DNA from: Henriciella marina
Lineage (GTDB): Bacteria > Pseudomonadota > Alphaproteobacteria > Caulobacterales > Hyphomonadaceae
DNA: 64,000 nucleotides
Direction: 5' to 3'
Assembly (NCBI RefSeq): GCF_027213945.1
Contig: NZ_JAPWGW010000001.1
Location: forward strand, 310,001 to 374,000
Each line of letters starts with the position of its first letter. Position 1 is the first letter of the stretch. Of the stretch, positions 27,117 through 35,398 are shown one piece after another. The notes beneath the pieces were generated by a model. The model was not told where the DNA came from. It made no database searches and saw only the letters and a program-made list of their open reading frames with translations. The translations under genes and the position numbers were made by a program.

Positions 27117-27602
27117 ATGACTGAAAACCACTCACCCGTCTACTTCGATGCCACGCTGACGCCACATACGGCGCTCAGCCCGCGGGCCTTTCTGGTCGTC
27201 ATGGGCCTGGTCGGTCTCATGAGCTTCGTTGGCGGCATGATATTCCTGTCAATGGGCGCGGTACCTGTCATCGCCTGGTTCGGTCTAGACGCGCTCGCCA
27301 TCTGGCTCGCCTTCCGGGCCAGCTTTCACAAGTTGCGCCAGGAGACCCGTATCGAAGTGACGGCTGAGCGGATTGCCATGTCTCACACCGCCCCCGGTAA
27401 AGATCCGCGCCGTGTCGAACTGCCAACTGGTTTCGCCCGTCTCTCCCTCGATTTCCCGGAACGCAAGCCAAGCGAACTGAAGCTCGCCCATGGTCAGCAG
27501 GCCTATGTGATTGGGCGTTTCCTGACGCCGGGTGAAAGAAAATCCCTGCACAGCGCCCTGAAATCCGCCATCGAGAAAGCCCGCGCCGAACGTTACGCGT
27601 AA
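27117..27602 (+). CDS. DUF2244 integral membrane protein
   Basis: A 161-residue protein with two transmembrane helices near residues 27-65 and a C-terminal cytoplasmic domain of about 90 residues (TRIEVTAERIAMSHT, GQQAYVIGRFLTPGERKSL). This matches DUF2244, a family found almost only in alpha- and other proteobacteria and often encoded near nth or oxidase genes. Function unknown. The gene ends 4 bases before a bidirectional terminator. Confidence 0.85.
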   Translation: MTENHSPVYFDATLTPHTALSPRAFLVVMGLVGLMSFVGGMIFLSMGAVPVIAWFGLDALAIWLAFRASFHKLRQETRIEVTAERIAMSHTAPGKDPRRVELPTGFARLSLDFPERKPSELKLAHGQQAYVIGRFLTPGERKSLHSALKSAIEKARAERYA

Positions 27603-27629
27603 AAAATGACGCCTGCGTCATGGTTTTTT
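27602..27629 (+). terminator. Intrinsic terminator after DUF2244 gene
   Basis: ATGACGCCTGCGTCAT (27606-27621) folds into a 6-7 bp hairpin, flanked by a run of A before it and GGTTTTTT after it, so it can stop transcription from either side. Confidence 0.75.
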
Positions 27630-27702
27630 CATTCTCTCTGTGTTACCTTTGGTGAGGTTCAAGAAAACTCACCGGAACACCGGGAGATCAGGAGGCAAAG
27701 AC

Positions 27703-29034
27703 ATGGCTGATACCGCAACAAAGATCCCCCACAATGTAGAGCGCCCAAAGACGACGGGCCGCGAAAAACTGATGGAATTCCATCTCGACCGTGACGCCCC
27801 GATCCCGTCACCTGAAGATGTCGACATGAAAACGTTCGACATCCTCGACCCGGAGCTCTGGCGCCGCGACGCCCATTGGGACTTCTTCAAGTGGATGCGC
27901 GACAATGATCCGGTTCACTACACGCCGGACAGCTTTGCTGGCCCGTACTGGTCCGTTACGCTCTATGACGATGTCCGCGACGTTGATATCGACCACAAGC
28001 GCTTCTCATCGTCCTGGGAATATGGCGGCATCACGCTTGGCGCGCCTTTCGATGATTTCGAACTGCCGATGTTCATCGCCATGGATGAGCCGCGCCATTC
28101 CGAACAGCGCAAGACCGTGCAGCCAGCGGTCGCCCCGAACATGCTCAAGGAATTCGAGCCGCTGATCCGCTCGCGGACACAGGGCCTGCTCGACTCCCTC
28201 CCAGTCAATGAGCCGTTCGACTGGGTCGACACCGTCTCGATCGAGCTCACTACCATGATGCTCGCAACCCTGTTCGACTTCCCGTTCGAGGATCGCCGCA
28301 AGCTGACCCATTGGTCTGACGTGGCGACGAACCCGCACAATCCGGACATCTGTCCCGGCGGCCTTGACCAGTGGAAGCAGGAACTCATGGAGTGTCTGAC
28401 TACGTTCATGGGCATCTATCAGGACCGTCAGTCCAAGCCGGTCAAGAATGACCTGATGAGCCTTCTCGCACACGGCGAGAAGACCAAGAACATGACGCCG
28501 ATGGAGCTGCTCGGCAACGTGATCCTGCTCATCGTTGGCGGCAATGACACGACCCGTAACTCGATGACGGCATCGGTTCACGCCCTCAACAAGTGGCCAG
28601 ACCAGTTCGATAAACTGAAAGCGGACCCATCGCTCATCCCGAACATGGTGTCGGAAGTGATCCGCTGGCAGACGCCGCTTGCCTATATGCGCCGCACCGC
28701 GCTTGAGGATGTCGAACTGCGTGGCAAGACGATCAAGAAGGGCGAACAGGTCGCCATGTGGTATGTTTCGGCCAACCGCGATGAGCGTTTCTGGGACGAA
28801 GACCCATACCGCCTCATCATCGACCGCAAGCAGGCCCGCAACCACATCTCTTTCGGCTTCGGCATTCACCGCTGCGTCGGCAACCGCCTGGCAGAGCTGC
28901 AGCTGCGCATTCTCTGGGAAGAGCTTCTGGAACGCTTCGAGCATATCGAAGTCCTGGAAGAGCCAGAGCGCAATGCCCATTCCTTCGTAAAGGGTTACAC
29001 TTGGATGCCGGTCATACTGCACCCGAAAAAATAA
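27703..29034 (+). CDS. Cytochrome P450, CYP153-type alkane/fatty-acid hydroxylase
   Basis: A 443-residue soluble P450. The haem ligand motif HISFGFGIHRCVGNRLAELQ and the adjacent LRILWEELLERFE are typical of CYP153, which hydroxylates terminal carbons of medium-chain alkanes or fatty acids. The I-helix oxygen-activation motif is GGNDTTRNSM, the K-helix E-x-x-R is in SEVIRW, and the family's FIAMDEPRHSEQR is present. ATG at 27703 has AGGAGG 9 bases upstream. The ferredoxin and ferredoxin reductase that normally feed CYP153 are not adjacent. The gene is monocistronic, between two intrinsic terminators. Confidence 0.9.
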   Translation: MADTATKIPHNVERPKTTGREKLMEFHLDRDAPIPSPEDVDMKTFDILDPELWRRDAHWDFFKWMRDNDPVHYTPDSFAGPYWSVTLYDDVRDVDIDHKRFSSSWEYGGITLGAPFDDFELPMFIAMDEPRHSEQRKTVQPAVAPNMLKEFEPLIRSRTQGLLDSLPVNEPFDWVDTVSIELTTMMLATLFDFPFEDRRKLTHWSDVATNPHNPDICPGGLDQWKQELMECLTTFMGIYQDRQSKPVKNDLMSLLAHGEKTKNMTPMELLGNVILLIVGGNDTTRNSMTASVHALNKWPDQFDKLKADPSLIPNMVSEVIRWQTPLAYMRRTALEDVELRGKTIKKGEQVAMWYVSANRDERFWDEDPYRLIIDRKQARNHISFGFGIHRCVGNRLAELQLRILWEELLERFEHIEVLEEPERNAHSFVKGYTWMPVILHPKK

Positions 29035-29060
29035 GCCTTTACACCCTCCCCGAAACTAAA

Positions 29061-29098
29061 AGCCCCGCAGACCGTCAGGCCTGCGGGGCTTTTTTTTT
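29061..29098 (+). terminator. Strong intrinsic terminator, shared by convergent genes
   Basis: AGCCCCGCAG (29061-29070) pairs with CTGCGGGGCT (29081-29090), followed by eight to nine T. The A run before it gives a weaker signal for the SDR gene arriving on the minus strand. Confidence 0.9.
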
Positions 29099-29121
29099 CC
29101 TTGGTACGCTGAAAGGCGCGC

Positions 29122-29892
29122 CTAGTCTTCAAAGTCGTCGATAATACCGCTGAGGCGCGAGCGACCGCCATCCATGACCAGCGTTTCGCCTGTAATGATC
29201 GCCGATTTCGGCGAAGAGAGATACAGCGCGGCCTCTGCAATCTCGTCGGCAAGACTGGCGCGGCCAAGCGGTGTACGTTTGCGCAGTGATGGGTCTTCAC
29301 TCTCGGCACGTGGACGCAGGGCGCAGATCGCGTTCACCCGGATACCTTTGGATGCCAGATCTACGGCGCCTGCCCTCACGACACCCAATATCGCATGCTG
29401 CATGACCGCGTCGGCAAAATCCCCCTCACTCACTTGCTGGGCAGATAGCGAAAGCACGAATGTGACCGAACCAAGCTGCTTCTTGCGGCCGAGTGTTTCA
29501 CCCGCCTCATCGACGCGTTTGGCGACATGGCGTTCAAACATTTTCAGGATGAGGATCGAGGTACGTAGCGCTTTGGTGTGCGCCTTCTCGAAATCCGCCA
29601 CATTGAGTTCGGTGAAAGCCGTCTTGGGCGGAATCGGCGGAACAGCGACGATGTGATCGACCTGACCGTAGGCTTCCAGTGCGGCGGCCAGCGCATTCTT
29701 CACCCCGATTTGGGTATCGAGGTCTTCCTGATGGACGATCGCCCTGTCGCGCAGGCTATCGGCGAACTTCTCGACCCGCTTCTGACTCTGGTCACAGGCC
29801 ACAACGGCATGGCCTTCATCAGCGAAACGCCGGGCTACAGCCTCGCCAGTCATCTGGCCGAGTCCGAGAATAAGGGTAACTGGCTGGTCCAT
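29122..29892 (-). CDS. SDR-fold protein lacking the catalytic Tyr and Lys
   Basis: A 256-residue Rossmann protein with SDR architecture: N-terminal LILGLGQMTGEAVARRFADEG, a central VTFVLSLSAQQ that keeps the serine-strand position, RVNAICALRPR and C-terminal ITGETLVMDGGRSRL. Where normal SDRs have Y-x-x-x-K before KAAV, this has DAVMQHAILGVV, so the catalytic Tyr aligns with Asp and the Lys with Gln. The glycine motif is GLGQMTG rather than TGxxxGIG. It may bind a cofactor without classical reduction chemistry. Convergent with CYP153 across a shared terminator. Confidence 0.82.
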   Translation of the reverse strand: MDQPVTLILGLGQMTGEAVARRFADEGHAVVACDQSQKRVEKFADSLRDRAIVHQEDLDTQIGVKNALAAALEAYGQVDHIVAVPPIPPKTAFTELNVADFEKAHTKALRTSILILKMFERHVAKRVDEAGETLGRKKQLGSVTFVLSLSAQQVSEGDFADAVMQHAILGVVRAGAVDLASKGIRVNAICALRPRAESEDPSLRKRTPLGRASLADEIAEAALYLSSPKSAIITGETLVMDGGRSRLSGIIDDFED

Positions 29893-29951
29893 CTGGGCTC
29901 CTGATCCGGCAGGAAGCGCCCCACCGGATCAGGTAACGCCAAACTGCCAGA

Positions 29952-30119
29952 CTAGTTCGGTTTGAGGTGGTGAAGCTCTTCCTTGATCTTGAGCTTACGG
30001 CGTTTGAGATCGTGAAGCCGGGCTTCATCCGCGGCGGGTCTCTTCTGCTCCTGCTCAATCTCCTCATCAAGACGCTGATGGCGACTAGAGAGTTCGGAGA
30101 TACGTCCTTGTAGTGACAT
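29952..30119 (-). CDS. SlyX/YdcH-like small coiled-coil protein (DUF465)
   Basis: A 55-residue charged helical protein (MSLQGRISELSSRHQRLDEE, ending EELHHLKPN). The pattern matches the DUF465/YdcH family: two helices joined by a short turn after QKRPAADEARL, then LKRRKLKIKEEL. AAGGAG lies 8 bases before the ATG. These proteins are common in alphaproteobacteria; function unknown. Same strand as the degenerate SDR gene, 59 bases upstream of it. Confidence 0.85.
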   Translation of the reverse strand: MSLQGRISELSSRHQRLDEEIEQEQKRPAADEARLHDLKRRKLKIKEELHHLKPN

Positions 30120-30234
30120 GTATCATGCTCCTTTCTTGCTGATGAGAAAACTGTGCTTTTGAGGTCACAGTAAATCACATCAGAAAAGGTCGGTCACGTG
30201 GATTCAACGAAAAATCGTCGGCATGAAGAGGATT

Positions 30235-30936
30235 TCATTTCGGTGTCCGGCGGCGTTCGGTTTTTGAGCGGTACATCGCTTCATCCGCTGCTGCGATAAG
30301 GGCATCGGCGCTCACCCGGCCATCCCACTGGACGATCCCGCAGGACGCTCCAAGCGACACAGGTTCCCCCGTTCTCCCGTCCGGGGCAGTAATGACCATA
30401 TCGCTGATCAGCTTGGTAAGTTCAGTGGTCTTTGCCTCTCCGTCGCTACGCAGCGCATGAGACAGGATCACGCCGAACTCATCGCCGCCCAGCCTGCCGA
30501 CAATATCTGTTTCGCGGATGTTGGAGTTGATGAGCTTGCAGACAGATTTCAGCGCCTTGTCGCCCGTCGCATGGCCGAAGCGATCATTCACCAGCTTGAA
30601 GCGATCAAGATCTATATAAAGAAGACAGAGCGAGCTTCCGTGCCGACGGGAGAGCGCCATTTCGCGCGAGATCTCGCGCACAAAGGCTCGGCGATTGAAG
30701 ACCGGACAGAGCGCGTCGCGATCAGCAAGCGCCTCGGAGAATGACAAGGCACGGTGGAGGCGCGCTTCCTGCCCCCTGAGGTACAAGACTTCCTCAGCCA
30801 GTGCGCGAAGCCCCGCGTCTACTTTAAGGTCGCCGGAAGTCAAAGGCAGGTCCAGCGCGTCCAGCATTTTTTCCGCTGGCGTCGCTGCACGTCTGATCTT
30901 GCCGCTTTGGGCAAGTTGCTCACCTGGTCTGTCCAT
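30235..30936 (-). CDS. GGDEF-domain diguanylate cyclase
   Basis: A 233-residue protein: about 70 helical residues, then a GGDEF domain that makes c-di-GMP from GTP. The active-site motif is RLGGDEFGVIL and the product-inhibition I-site RxxD is present as RETD five residues before it. LLYIDLDRFKLVNDRFGHATGD supplies the metal-binding Asp. There is no membrane segment or known sensor domain. The ATG at 30936 (MDRPGEQLAQ) is chosen; the frame is open to 31107 but overlaps purE. Likely catalytically active and feedback-inhibited. Confidence 0.88.
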   Translation of the reverse strand: MDRPGEQLAQSGKIRRAATPAEKMLDALDLPLTSGDLKVDAGLRALAEEVLYLRGQEARLHRALSFSEALADRDALCPVFNRRAFVREISREMALSRRHGSSLCLLYIDLDRFKLVNDRFGHATGDKALKSVCKLINSNIRETDIVGRLGGDEFGVILSHALRSDGEAKTTELTKLISDMVITAPDGRTGEPVSLGASCGIVQWDGRVSADALIAAADEAMYRSKTERRRTPK

Positions 30937-31045
30937 CCGCCAATTATAGGATGTAACGGGCCTTGCGGCCAGCAGAACAGCACGTCTTGACGCCAGAGGG
31001 CCGACCTCTATGTTCTGCCGCTTCCTGAAAGAGGGGCGCCAGACA

Positions 31046-31537
31046 ATGACTGCATCCCAACCAAGCGTCGGCGTAATCATGGGCAGCCAGTCAGACTGGC
31101 CTGTCATGAAGCTTGCCTGCGATACGCTCGAGCAATTGGGTGTCGCCCACGAGGCCCGTATCGTCTCGGCTCACCGCACGCCTGACCGTCTGTCGGAATA
31201 CGCAAAAAGCGCACGTGATCGCGGCCTGAAAGTGATTATCGCAGGCGCAGGCGGCGCGGCTCATCTGCCCGGCATGACCGCCGCAATGACACCACTTCCC
31301 GTTCTGGGTGTCCCGGTAAAATCACGCGCCCTGAAAGGCATGGATAGCCTTCTTTCCATCGTCCAGATGCCAAAAGGCGTTCCGGTGGGTACGCTGGCGA
31401 TTGGCGAAGCGGGCGCCGTCAATGCCGCTCTTCTCGCGGCATCCATCATTGCATTGAATGATAGCGACGTTGCCGCCAGGCTCGACGCCTATCGCAAGGC
31501 ACAGACCGACAGTGTCGGCGAGGCGCCAGAGGAATGA
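31046..31537 (+). CDS. purE: 5-(carboxyamino)imidazole ribonucleotide mutase
   Basis: A 163-residue class I PurE, converting N5-CAIR to CAIR in purine synthesis. The signature [13 protein letters not shown], the SAHRTPDRL loop with catalytic His, and [14 protein letters not shown] are all present. The ATG at 31046 is chosen from the family's N-terminus. Its stop overlaps the start of purK (ATGA). Confidence 0.97.
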   Translation: MTASQPSVGVIMGSQSDWPVMKLACDTLEQLGVAHEARIVSAHRTPDRLSEYAKSARDRGLKVIIAGAGGAAHLPGMTAAMTPLPVLGVPVKSRALKGMDSLLSIVQMPKGVPVGTLAIGEAGAVNAALLAASIIALNDSDVAARLDAYRKAQTDSVGEAPEE

Positions 31538-32607
31538 GCCCGCTTCCAGCTGGATCAGTAATCGGCATCCTTGGCGGCGGCCAGCTCGGCCGCATGTTGG
31601 CGAGCGCCGCCGCCAAGCTTGGCTTCGATGTGAATATCTTCTGCCCCGGCGACAGCCCGCCCGCCGCACGCGTCGCGGCCGGCCACTGGGACGCAGACTA
31701 TGACGATGAAACCGCGCTCAGCGATTTTGCCCAGAGTTGCGATGTCATCACCTACGAGTTTGAGAATATCCCCGTCGCATCGGTCGCATACCTCGTTTCG
31801 AAGGGCGCGATCGTCCGGCCCGGCGTCAAATCGCTCGAAGTCTCACAGGACCGACTGGCCGAAAAACAGTTCCTCAACGCCATAGGTATCGAGACGGGCG
31901 CCTTCGAACCGGTCGATAGTGTTGAACAGCTGAAGACCGCACTTGAGACGCTCGGCGGCGACGGCCTCCTGAAGACCCGCCGCGACGGCTACGATGGCAA
32001 AGGTCAGGTCCGCGTGAAGTCAGGTGACGACCTTGCTGCCGCTTACCGGGAAATCCGCGAAGCGCCTGCCATTCTTGAAGCGCTTGTCCCGTTCGAGCGG
32101 GAAATTTCGGTCGTTATTGCGCGCGCCGCCGATGGGTCAATGACAGCCTTCGAACCCGGCAAGAACGACCATGAGAACGGAATTCTCAAACGATCGACCG
32201 TGCCTTGTGGCCTGCCGGGTGACGTTGTCGCCCGCGCCCGTAAACTGGCCGAGGCCCTTGCGACAGAAACGGGCCACATCGGCGTCCTCGCGCTGGAGCT
32301 TTTCGTTCTGGAAGACGGCACGCTACTCGCCAATGAAATGGCCCCGCGCGTTCACAATTCAGGTCACTGGACCCCCGAAGCCTGCGCGACTGGCCAGTTC
32401 GAACAGCACATCCGCGCGGTCGCCGGCTGGCCACTTGCCCCCGTGACCCGTCACTTTGATGTCGAGATGGAAAACCTGCTCGGCGAAGAAGCCCTCGCCC
32501 CTCCGCAAAGCTTTGCCGAGGGCACAATCCTCACCCTCTACGGCAAGCGCGACGCCAAACCCGGCCGCAAGATGGGCCATGCCGTCAGGCGGACTGGGCG
32601 CGCTTAG
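31534..32607 (+). CDS. purK: 5-(carboxyamino)imidazole ribonucleotide synthase
   Basis: A 357-residue ATP-grasp enzyme making N5-CAIR from AIR, ATP and bicarbonate, the substrate of PurE. It starts with [14 protein letters not shown] and carries [12 protein letters not shown] and the metal-binding [14 protein letters not shown]. Its 4-base overlap with purE indicates coupled translation. Confidence 0.97.
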   Translation: MSPLPAGSVIGILGGGQLGRMLASAAAKLGFDVNIFCPGDSPPAARVAAGHWDADYDDETALSDFAQSCDVITYEFENIPVASVAYLVSKGAIVRPGVKSLEVSQDRLAEKQFLNAIGIETGAFEPVDSVEQLKTALETLGGDGLLKTRRDGYDGKGQVRVKSGDDLAAAYREIREAPAILEALVPFEREISVVIARAADGSMTAFEPGKNDHENGILKRSTVPCGLPGDVVARARKLAEALATETGHIGVLALELFVLEDGTLLANEMAPRVHNSGHWTPEACATGQFEQHIRAVAGWPLAPVTRHFDVEMENLLGEEALAPPQSFAEGTILTLYGKRDAKPGRKMGHAVRRTGRA

Positions 32608-32641
32608 CGGCCCCTCGCGCTGGGTCCGGAGCGGCTTTTCG

Positions 32642-33097
32642 CTAAGCCGGGCCCCGCTGTCTCTCATAGTGGCCGGCAAGTGCGACGATCATGACGGCGA
32701 GGGCATGTCCCGCTAGACCGACAGTCCACCACATCGCCGGGACGGCCATGACAAACAGGTTCTGCTGGGTGACCCCGATCGCAAGGAAGATCAGCATGCC
32801 CAGTCCCCAGCTTCCCAGGTGAATCCAGAAGGAGAGCTTGAGCGCCGCAAGTCCCTCTGCGTGGGTTCGGACAGCCGCCTCCGCGGCTTCGGACTTCGCA
32901 TCCACCGTCAGCGTCATGGCATCGACGTTGAAAGCAGCCGCCACTGCCTTGATCGACTCACCAGAGGCCTGCTCGCCCTTTTCGATGCGCTGGACAGTGC
33001 GAAGACCGATCCCGGCAAGCTCTGCCAGGTGCTCCTGCGACCAGTGACGTTCCTCGCGCCAGCGCTTTATTTTCTCTGCATCGGCCCTGAATTGCAT
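32642..33097 (-). CDS. XRE-type HTH protein with C-terminal two-helix membrane domain
   Basis: A 151-residue protein combining an N-terminal HTH (IKRWREERHWSQEHLAELAG then GLRTVQRIEKGEQ, residues 8-45) with two transmembrane helices (about residues 88-110 and 116-140) of the 2TM type. It would be a DNA-binding protein tethered to the inner membrane. Such HTH-2TM proteins exist in other proteobacteria and their mechanism is little known. Transcribed alone, convergent with purK. Confidence 0.82.
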   Translation of the reverse strand: MQFRADAEKIKRWREERHWSQEHLAELAGIGLRTVQRIEKGEQASGESIKAVAAAFNVDAMTLTVDAKSEAAEAAVRTHAEGLAALKLSFWIHLGSWGLGMLIFLAIGVTQQNLFVMAVPAMWWTVGLAGHALAVMIVALAGHYERQRGPA

Positions 33098-33244
33098 GAC
33101 CTCATTCCTTTCGGTTGGCTGTGTTTAAGCTGAACCGGAAGAAAGCCCAAACTCGCACCGTCAGGCCACGCCACCGGGCCGCCAGCGACCCGCCAGAGGC
33201 ATGACAACCTCATGCCAGCGCGCCGCCAGTCTGCCCGGTCCTGT

Positions 33245-34183
33245 CTAGTATTTGTACTTCACATTGAAGCGCAGGATCCTGTCGAGGCTCTCGCTTTTCA
33301 GGGGCGGATTGGATTCATAGCGCACATCATAGGAAAGCCCCGCCTGCACATGGTCTGAGACATCGGTATTCATGCGCAGCGTAGGGTGGACCGTAGACGT
33401 CGGCCCCGAAAAGTTGACCTTCGTATCCAGCTCCAGCGTCCAGTCCTCATCGATGAGCCAGTCGAACTCTGCTGCGCCATAGAGACCGATGGAGCCGACC
33501 GTGCCGTCCTTCTTCGCGATATCGAGAAACCGGTAACCCGGACCGAACTCACTGCGCAGCGTCATGGCCGCGCCCTGTATCAGGTACGCGCCCGCCCCGA
33601 CGCCAGCGAATGCGTCGGTTTTGAACCCGGCAAAATCATCACGCGCAAACGAGCCGCGCACATAGCCGAAATAGGCATCGGTCCAGAGCGTATCGAGCTG
33701 GTAGGATGCGCCCCAATTGTTCTGGCTGTCGACCCCATTGGCCTCTGCCATGTTCGCATACGTTTCAAGGCGGTGGATCTGGGAGCGACGTTTCAGGTTC
33801 AGCTTGCCCTGCAGCCCAAGGAATAGCGTATCGGTATTGCCTTTGGTTTCAGCGGCACTCAGCGAGATCTCACCATTGCGGTCTTCCCAATAGTCTACCC
33901 GCTCAAACCTTGCTGGCTGCGGCGCTGGCACGACGACTGGCTGAATTCGCAGTGGCTCCACAGGCAGTTTCAGGTCTTCCACAATCGCATCGATTTTCTG
34001 GGCATGCTGCGGATAGGCCATCTTCGCAGCGGCCGTCACCGCCTCCAGCTGGGCGGGGTCATGCGTATTCATCGCGGCGGATATCATCCGGTGAACAGCG
34101 CGTGGCAGCTCTTCAGTTTCGAGGCTTACAATGGCCGGGGCGCCGCCGCCTGCGATTGCGGGCGCGAGAAAAAGGTCGAACAT
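33245..34183 (-). CDS. DUF481 outer-membrane beta-barrel protein
   Basis: A 312-residue protein whose last two thirds form a DUF481-type barrel: alternating beta strands (EISLSAAETKGNTDTLFLG, LDTLWTDAYFGYVRGSFARD) ending in LRFNVKYKY with a terminal aromatic, as outer-membrane barrels require. The first 100 residues are helical with a proline-rich linker (VVVPAPQPARF). The start at 34183 gives only a weak signal peptide (FDLFLAPAIAGGGAPA), and the Shine-Dalgarno is poorly spaced, so the true start is uncertain. Function of the family unknown. Confidence 0.75.
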   Translation of the reverse strand: MFDLFLAPAIAGGGAPAIVSLETEELPRAVHRMISAAMNTHDPAQLEAVTAAAKMAYPQHAQKIDAIVEDLKLPVEPLRIQPVVVPAPQPARFERVDYWEDRNGEISLSAAETKGNTDTLFLGLQGKLNLKRRSQIHRLETYANMAEANGVDSQNNWGASYQLDTLWTDAYFGYVRGSFARDDFAGFKTDAFAGVGAGAYLIQGAAMTLRSEFGPGYRFLDIAKKDGTVGSIGLYGAAEFDWLIDEDWTLELDTKVNFSGPTSTVHPTLRMNTDVSDHVQAGLSYDVRYESNPPLKSESLDRILRFNVKYKY

Positions 34184-34224
34184 GCCTTCGATCCAGTGGT
34201 CTGATTGGGACGTTTCGGGCCCTC

Positions 34225-34860
34225 TTACCCGGCGTCTCCCCGCCCGCGCAACCTGTCCAGCAGCTCAAGACCCGGCTTCGCGATCTTTGAGCCCCACTTG
34301 CCGAAGGTCATCGCATTCTCGAGACGCTTTTCTATAAAAGCGTCGAGGTCCGCCTCGTCAGGCTCATTCTGCCAGTAGAGCACGATAGGTGGAAGGACGG
34401 CCGATAGCAGGCCGCGCTTGGTTTCACGGTTATAGTCCGTCGCCGTGTCACCCGCCGCCGTCCAGATCGCATCGGCTGTCTTCCACGTCCGCTTGGCGGC
34501 GTCTGGCGCGTTCCATGGCAGAACGCCGCGCGCAGAGGCCCGCTTCACGGCCTCGCGGTGCGGCTCCAGCGCGCCCAGCCAGGCCCTGATCCCGGCTGCC
34601 ACTTTCTCATGCGTGCGAAGCACCGAGAGGTCCTCGGCCTCCAGCGCTGCCTGCATGTCCTCCTCGGCCCGGTCGAAGAAGCGCTCAAGCAGGTCGCTGA
34701 CACCGTTAGGGGCCGCCAGTGCAGTTTCTTCGGAACTTAATCCGGCCTCGCGCGCTGCTAGGGTAACGGCTCGATCCGTCCACCCCATGTCAACCACATG
34801 CGGAAGCAGCGTATCGAGCCACTTATCCTGTAGTCGTATCGACGGGCGTTGTGCTGTCAT
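34225..34860 (-). CDS. COQ9 family ubiquinone-biosynthesis protein
   Basis: A 211-residue protein of the COQ9 family: an N-terminal TetR-like helical region (TDRAVTLAAREAGLSSEETAL) followed by the COQ9 domain (WKTADAIWTAAGDTATDYNRETKRGLLSAV). In mitochondria COQ9 binds lipids and presents the quinone precursor to COQ7; alphaproteobacterial versions are thought to act similarly. Divergent from rpsU, a neighbourhood common in alphaproteobacteria. Confidence 0.9.
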   Translation of the reverse strand: MTAQRPSIRLQDKWLDTLLPHVVDMGWTDRAVTLAAREAGLSSEETALAAPNGVSDLLERFFDRAEEDMQAALEAEDLSVLRTHEKVAAGIRAWLGALEPHREAVKRASARGVLPWNAPDAAKRTWKTADAIWTAAGDTATDYNRETKRGLLSAVLPPIVLYWQNEPDEADLDAFIEKRLENAMTFGKWGSKIAKPGLELLDRLRGRGDAG

Positions 34861-34979
34861 TGCTGGCTCCGGGAGTAGGCAAGCTCAAAAATTGGTGTTA
34901 TAGGCGCGCCTTCACAAGTATCTGATCACGCCAGACTATGTCTCAGTTGGCTCTACCGGCTGGGAAAACAAATGGAGAT

Positions 34980-35195
34980 TTGAACATCGTACAGATCGTC
35001 GTCCGCGACAACAATGTCGAACAAGCCCTTCGCGCGCTGAAAAAGAAAATGCAGCGTGAAGGCCTCTTCCGGGAAATGAAATCCCGCACGCATTTCGAAA
35101 AGCCTTCCGAAAAGAAGGCTCGCCAGAAAGCAGAAGCTGTGCGCCGCGCTCGCAAACTTGCTCGTAAGCGCGCCCAGCGCGAGGGTCTGGCCTAG
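34980..35195 (+). CDS. rpsU: 30S ribosomal protein S21
   Basis: About 71 residues of bS21, a basic small-subunit protein that helps initiation. [20 protein letters not shown] through [13 protein letters not shown] is typical. The start is unclear. An ATG at 34938 would add 14 residues absent from homologues and has no ribosome site. The TTG at 34980 used here lies only 2 bases after GGAG (34974-34977). An ATC at 34986, where the family normally begins (usually MVQI or MQI), is spaced correctly, 8 bases after GGAG. Followed by an intrinsic terminator. Confidence 0.9.
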   Translation: MNIVQIVVRDNNVEQALRALKKKMQREGLFREMKSRTHFEKPSEKKARQKAEAVRRARKLARKRAQREGLA

Positions 35196-35223
35196 AACCA
35201 GACCGCCTATCTGGCGTGAAATC

Positions 35224-35256
35224 AGCCCCTTCGGCCCTGGCCGGAGGGGCTTTTTC
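35224..35256 (+). terminator. Intrinsic terminator of rpsU
   Basis: AGCCCCT...GGCC (35224-35236) pairs with GGCC...AGGGGCT (up to 35251), followed by TTTTT. Typical short terminator 28 bases after the rpsU stop. Confidence 0.85.
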
Positions 35257-35303
35257 ATGTCTGACACTGCGCGGCCGCCAGGACACAGCGCGAACGACCT
35301 CGC

Positions 35304-35376
35304 CCTTCGACGGGCTCAGGGTGAGGTCATTTGATAGGATGCAGCATACTATACCTCATCCTGAGCCCGTCGAAGG
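35304..35376. repeat. Palindromic intergenic repeat, best copy
   Basis: CCTTCGACGGGCTCAGGGTG and the next 4 bases (35304-35327) are repeated inverted at 35353-35376 with one mismatch in 24, around a 25-base spacer. The core CTCATCCTGAGCCCGTCGAAGG is the kind of dispersed palindrome common between genes in alphaproteobacteria. Related copies lie at 26216-26288 and, in variant form, 54001-54085. Confidence 0.85.
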
Positions 35377-35398
35377 ATGAAGCAGCAAGGTGCTTCCA

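Noticed and set aside
28006-29022. 338-codon frame antisense to the CYP153 gene
   Set aside because: It mirrors the third-position GC bias of a clearly real P450 and has no recognisable domain.
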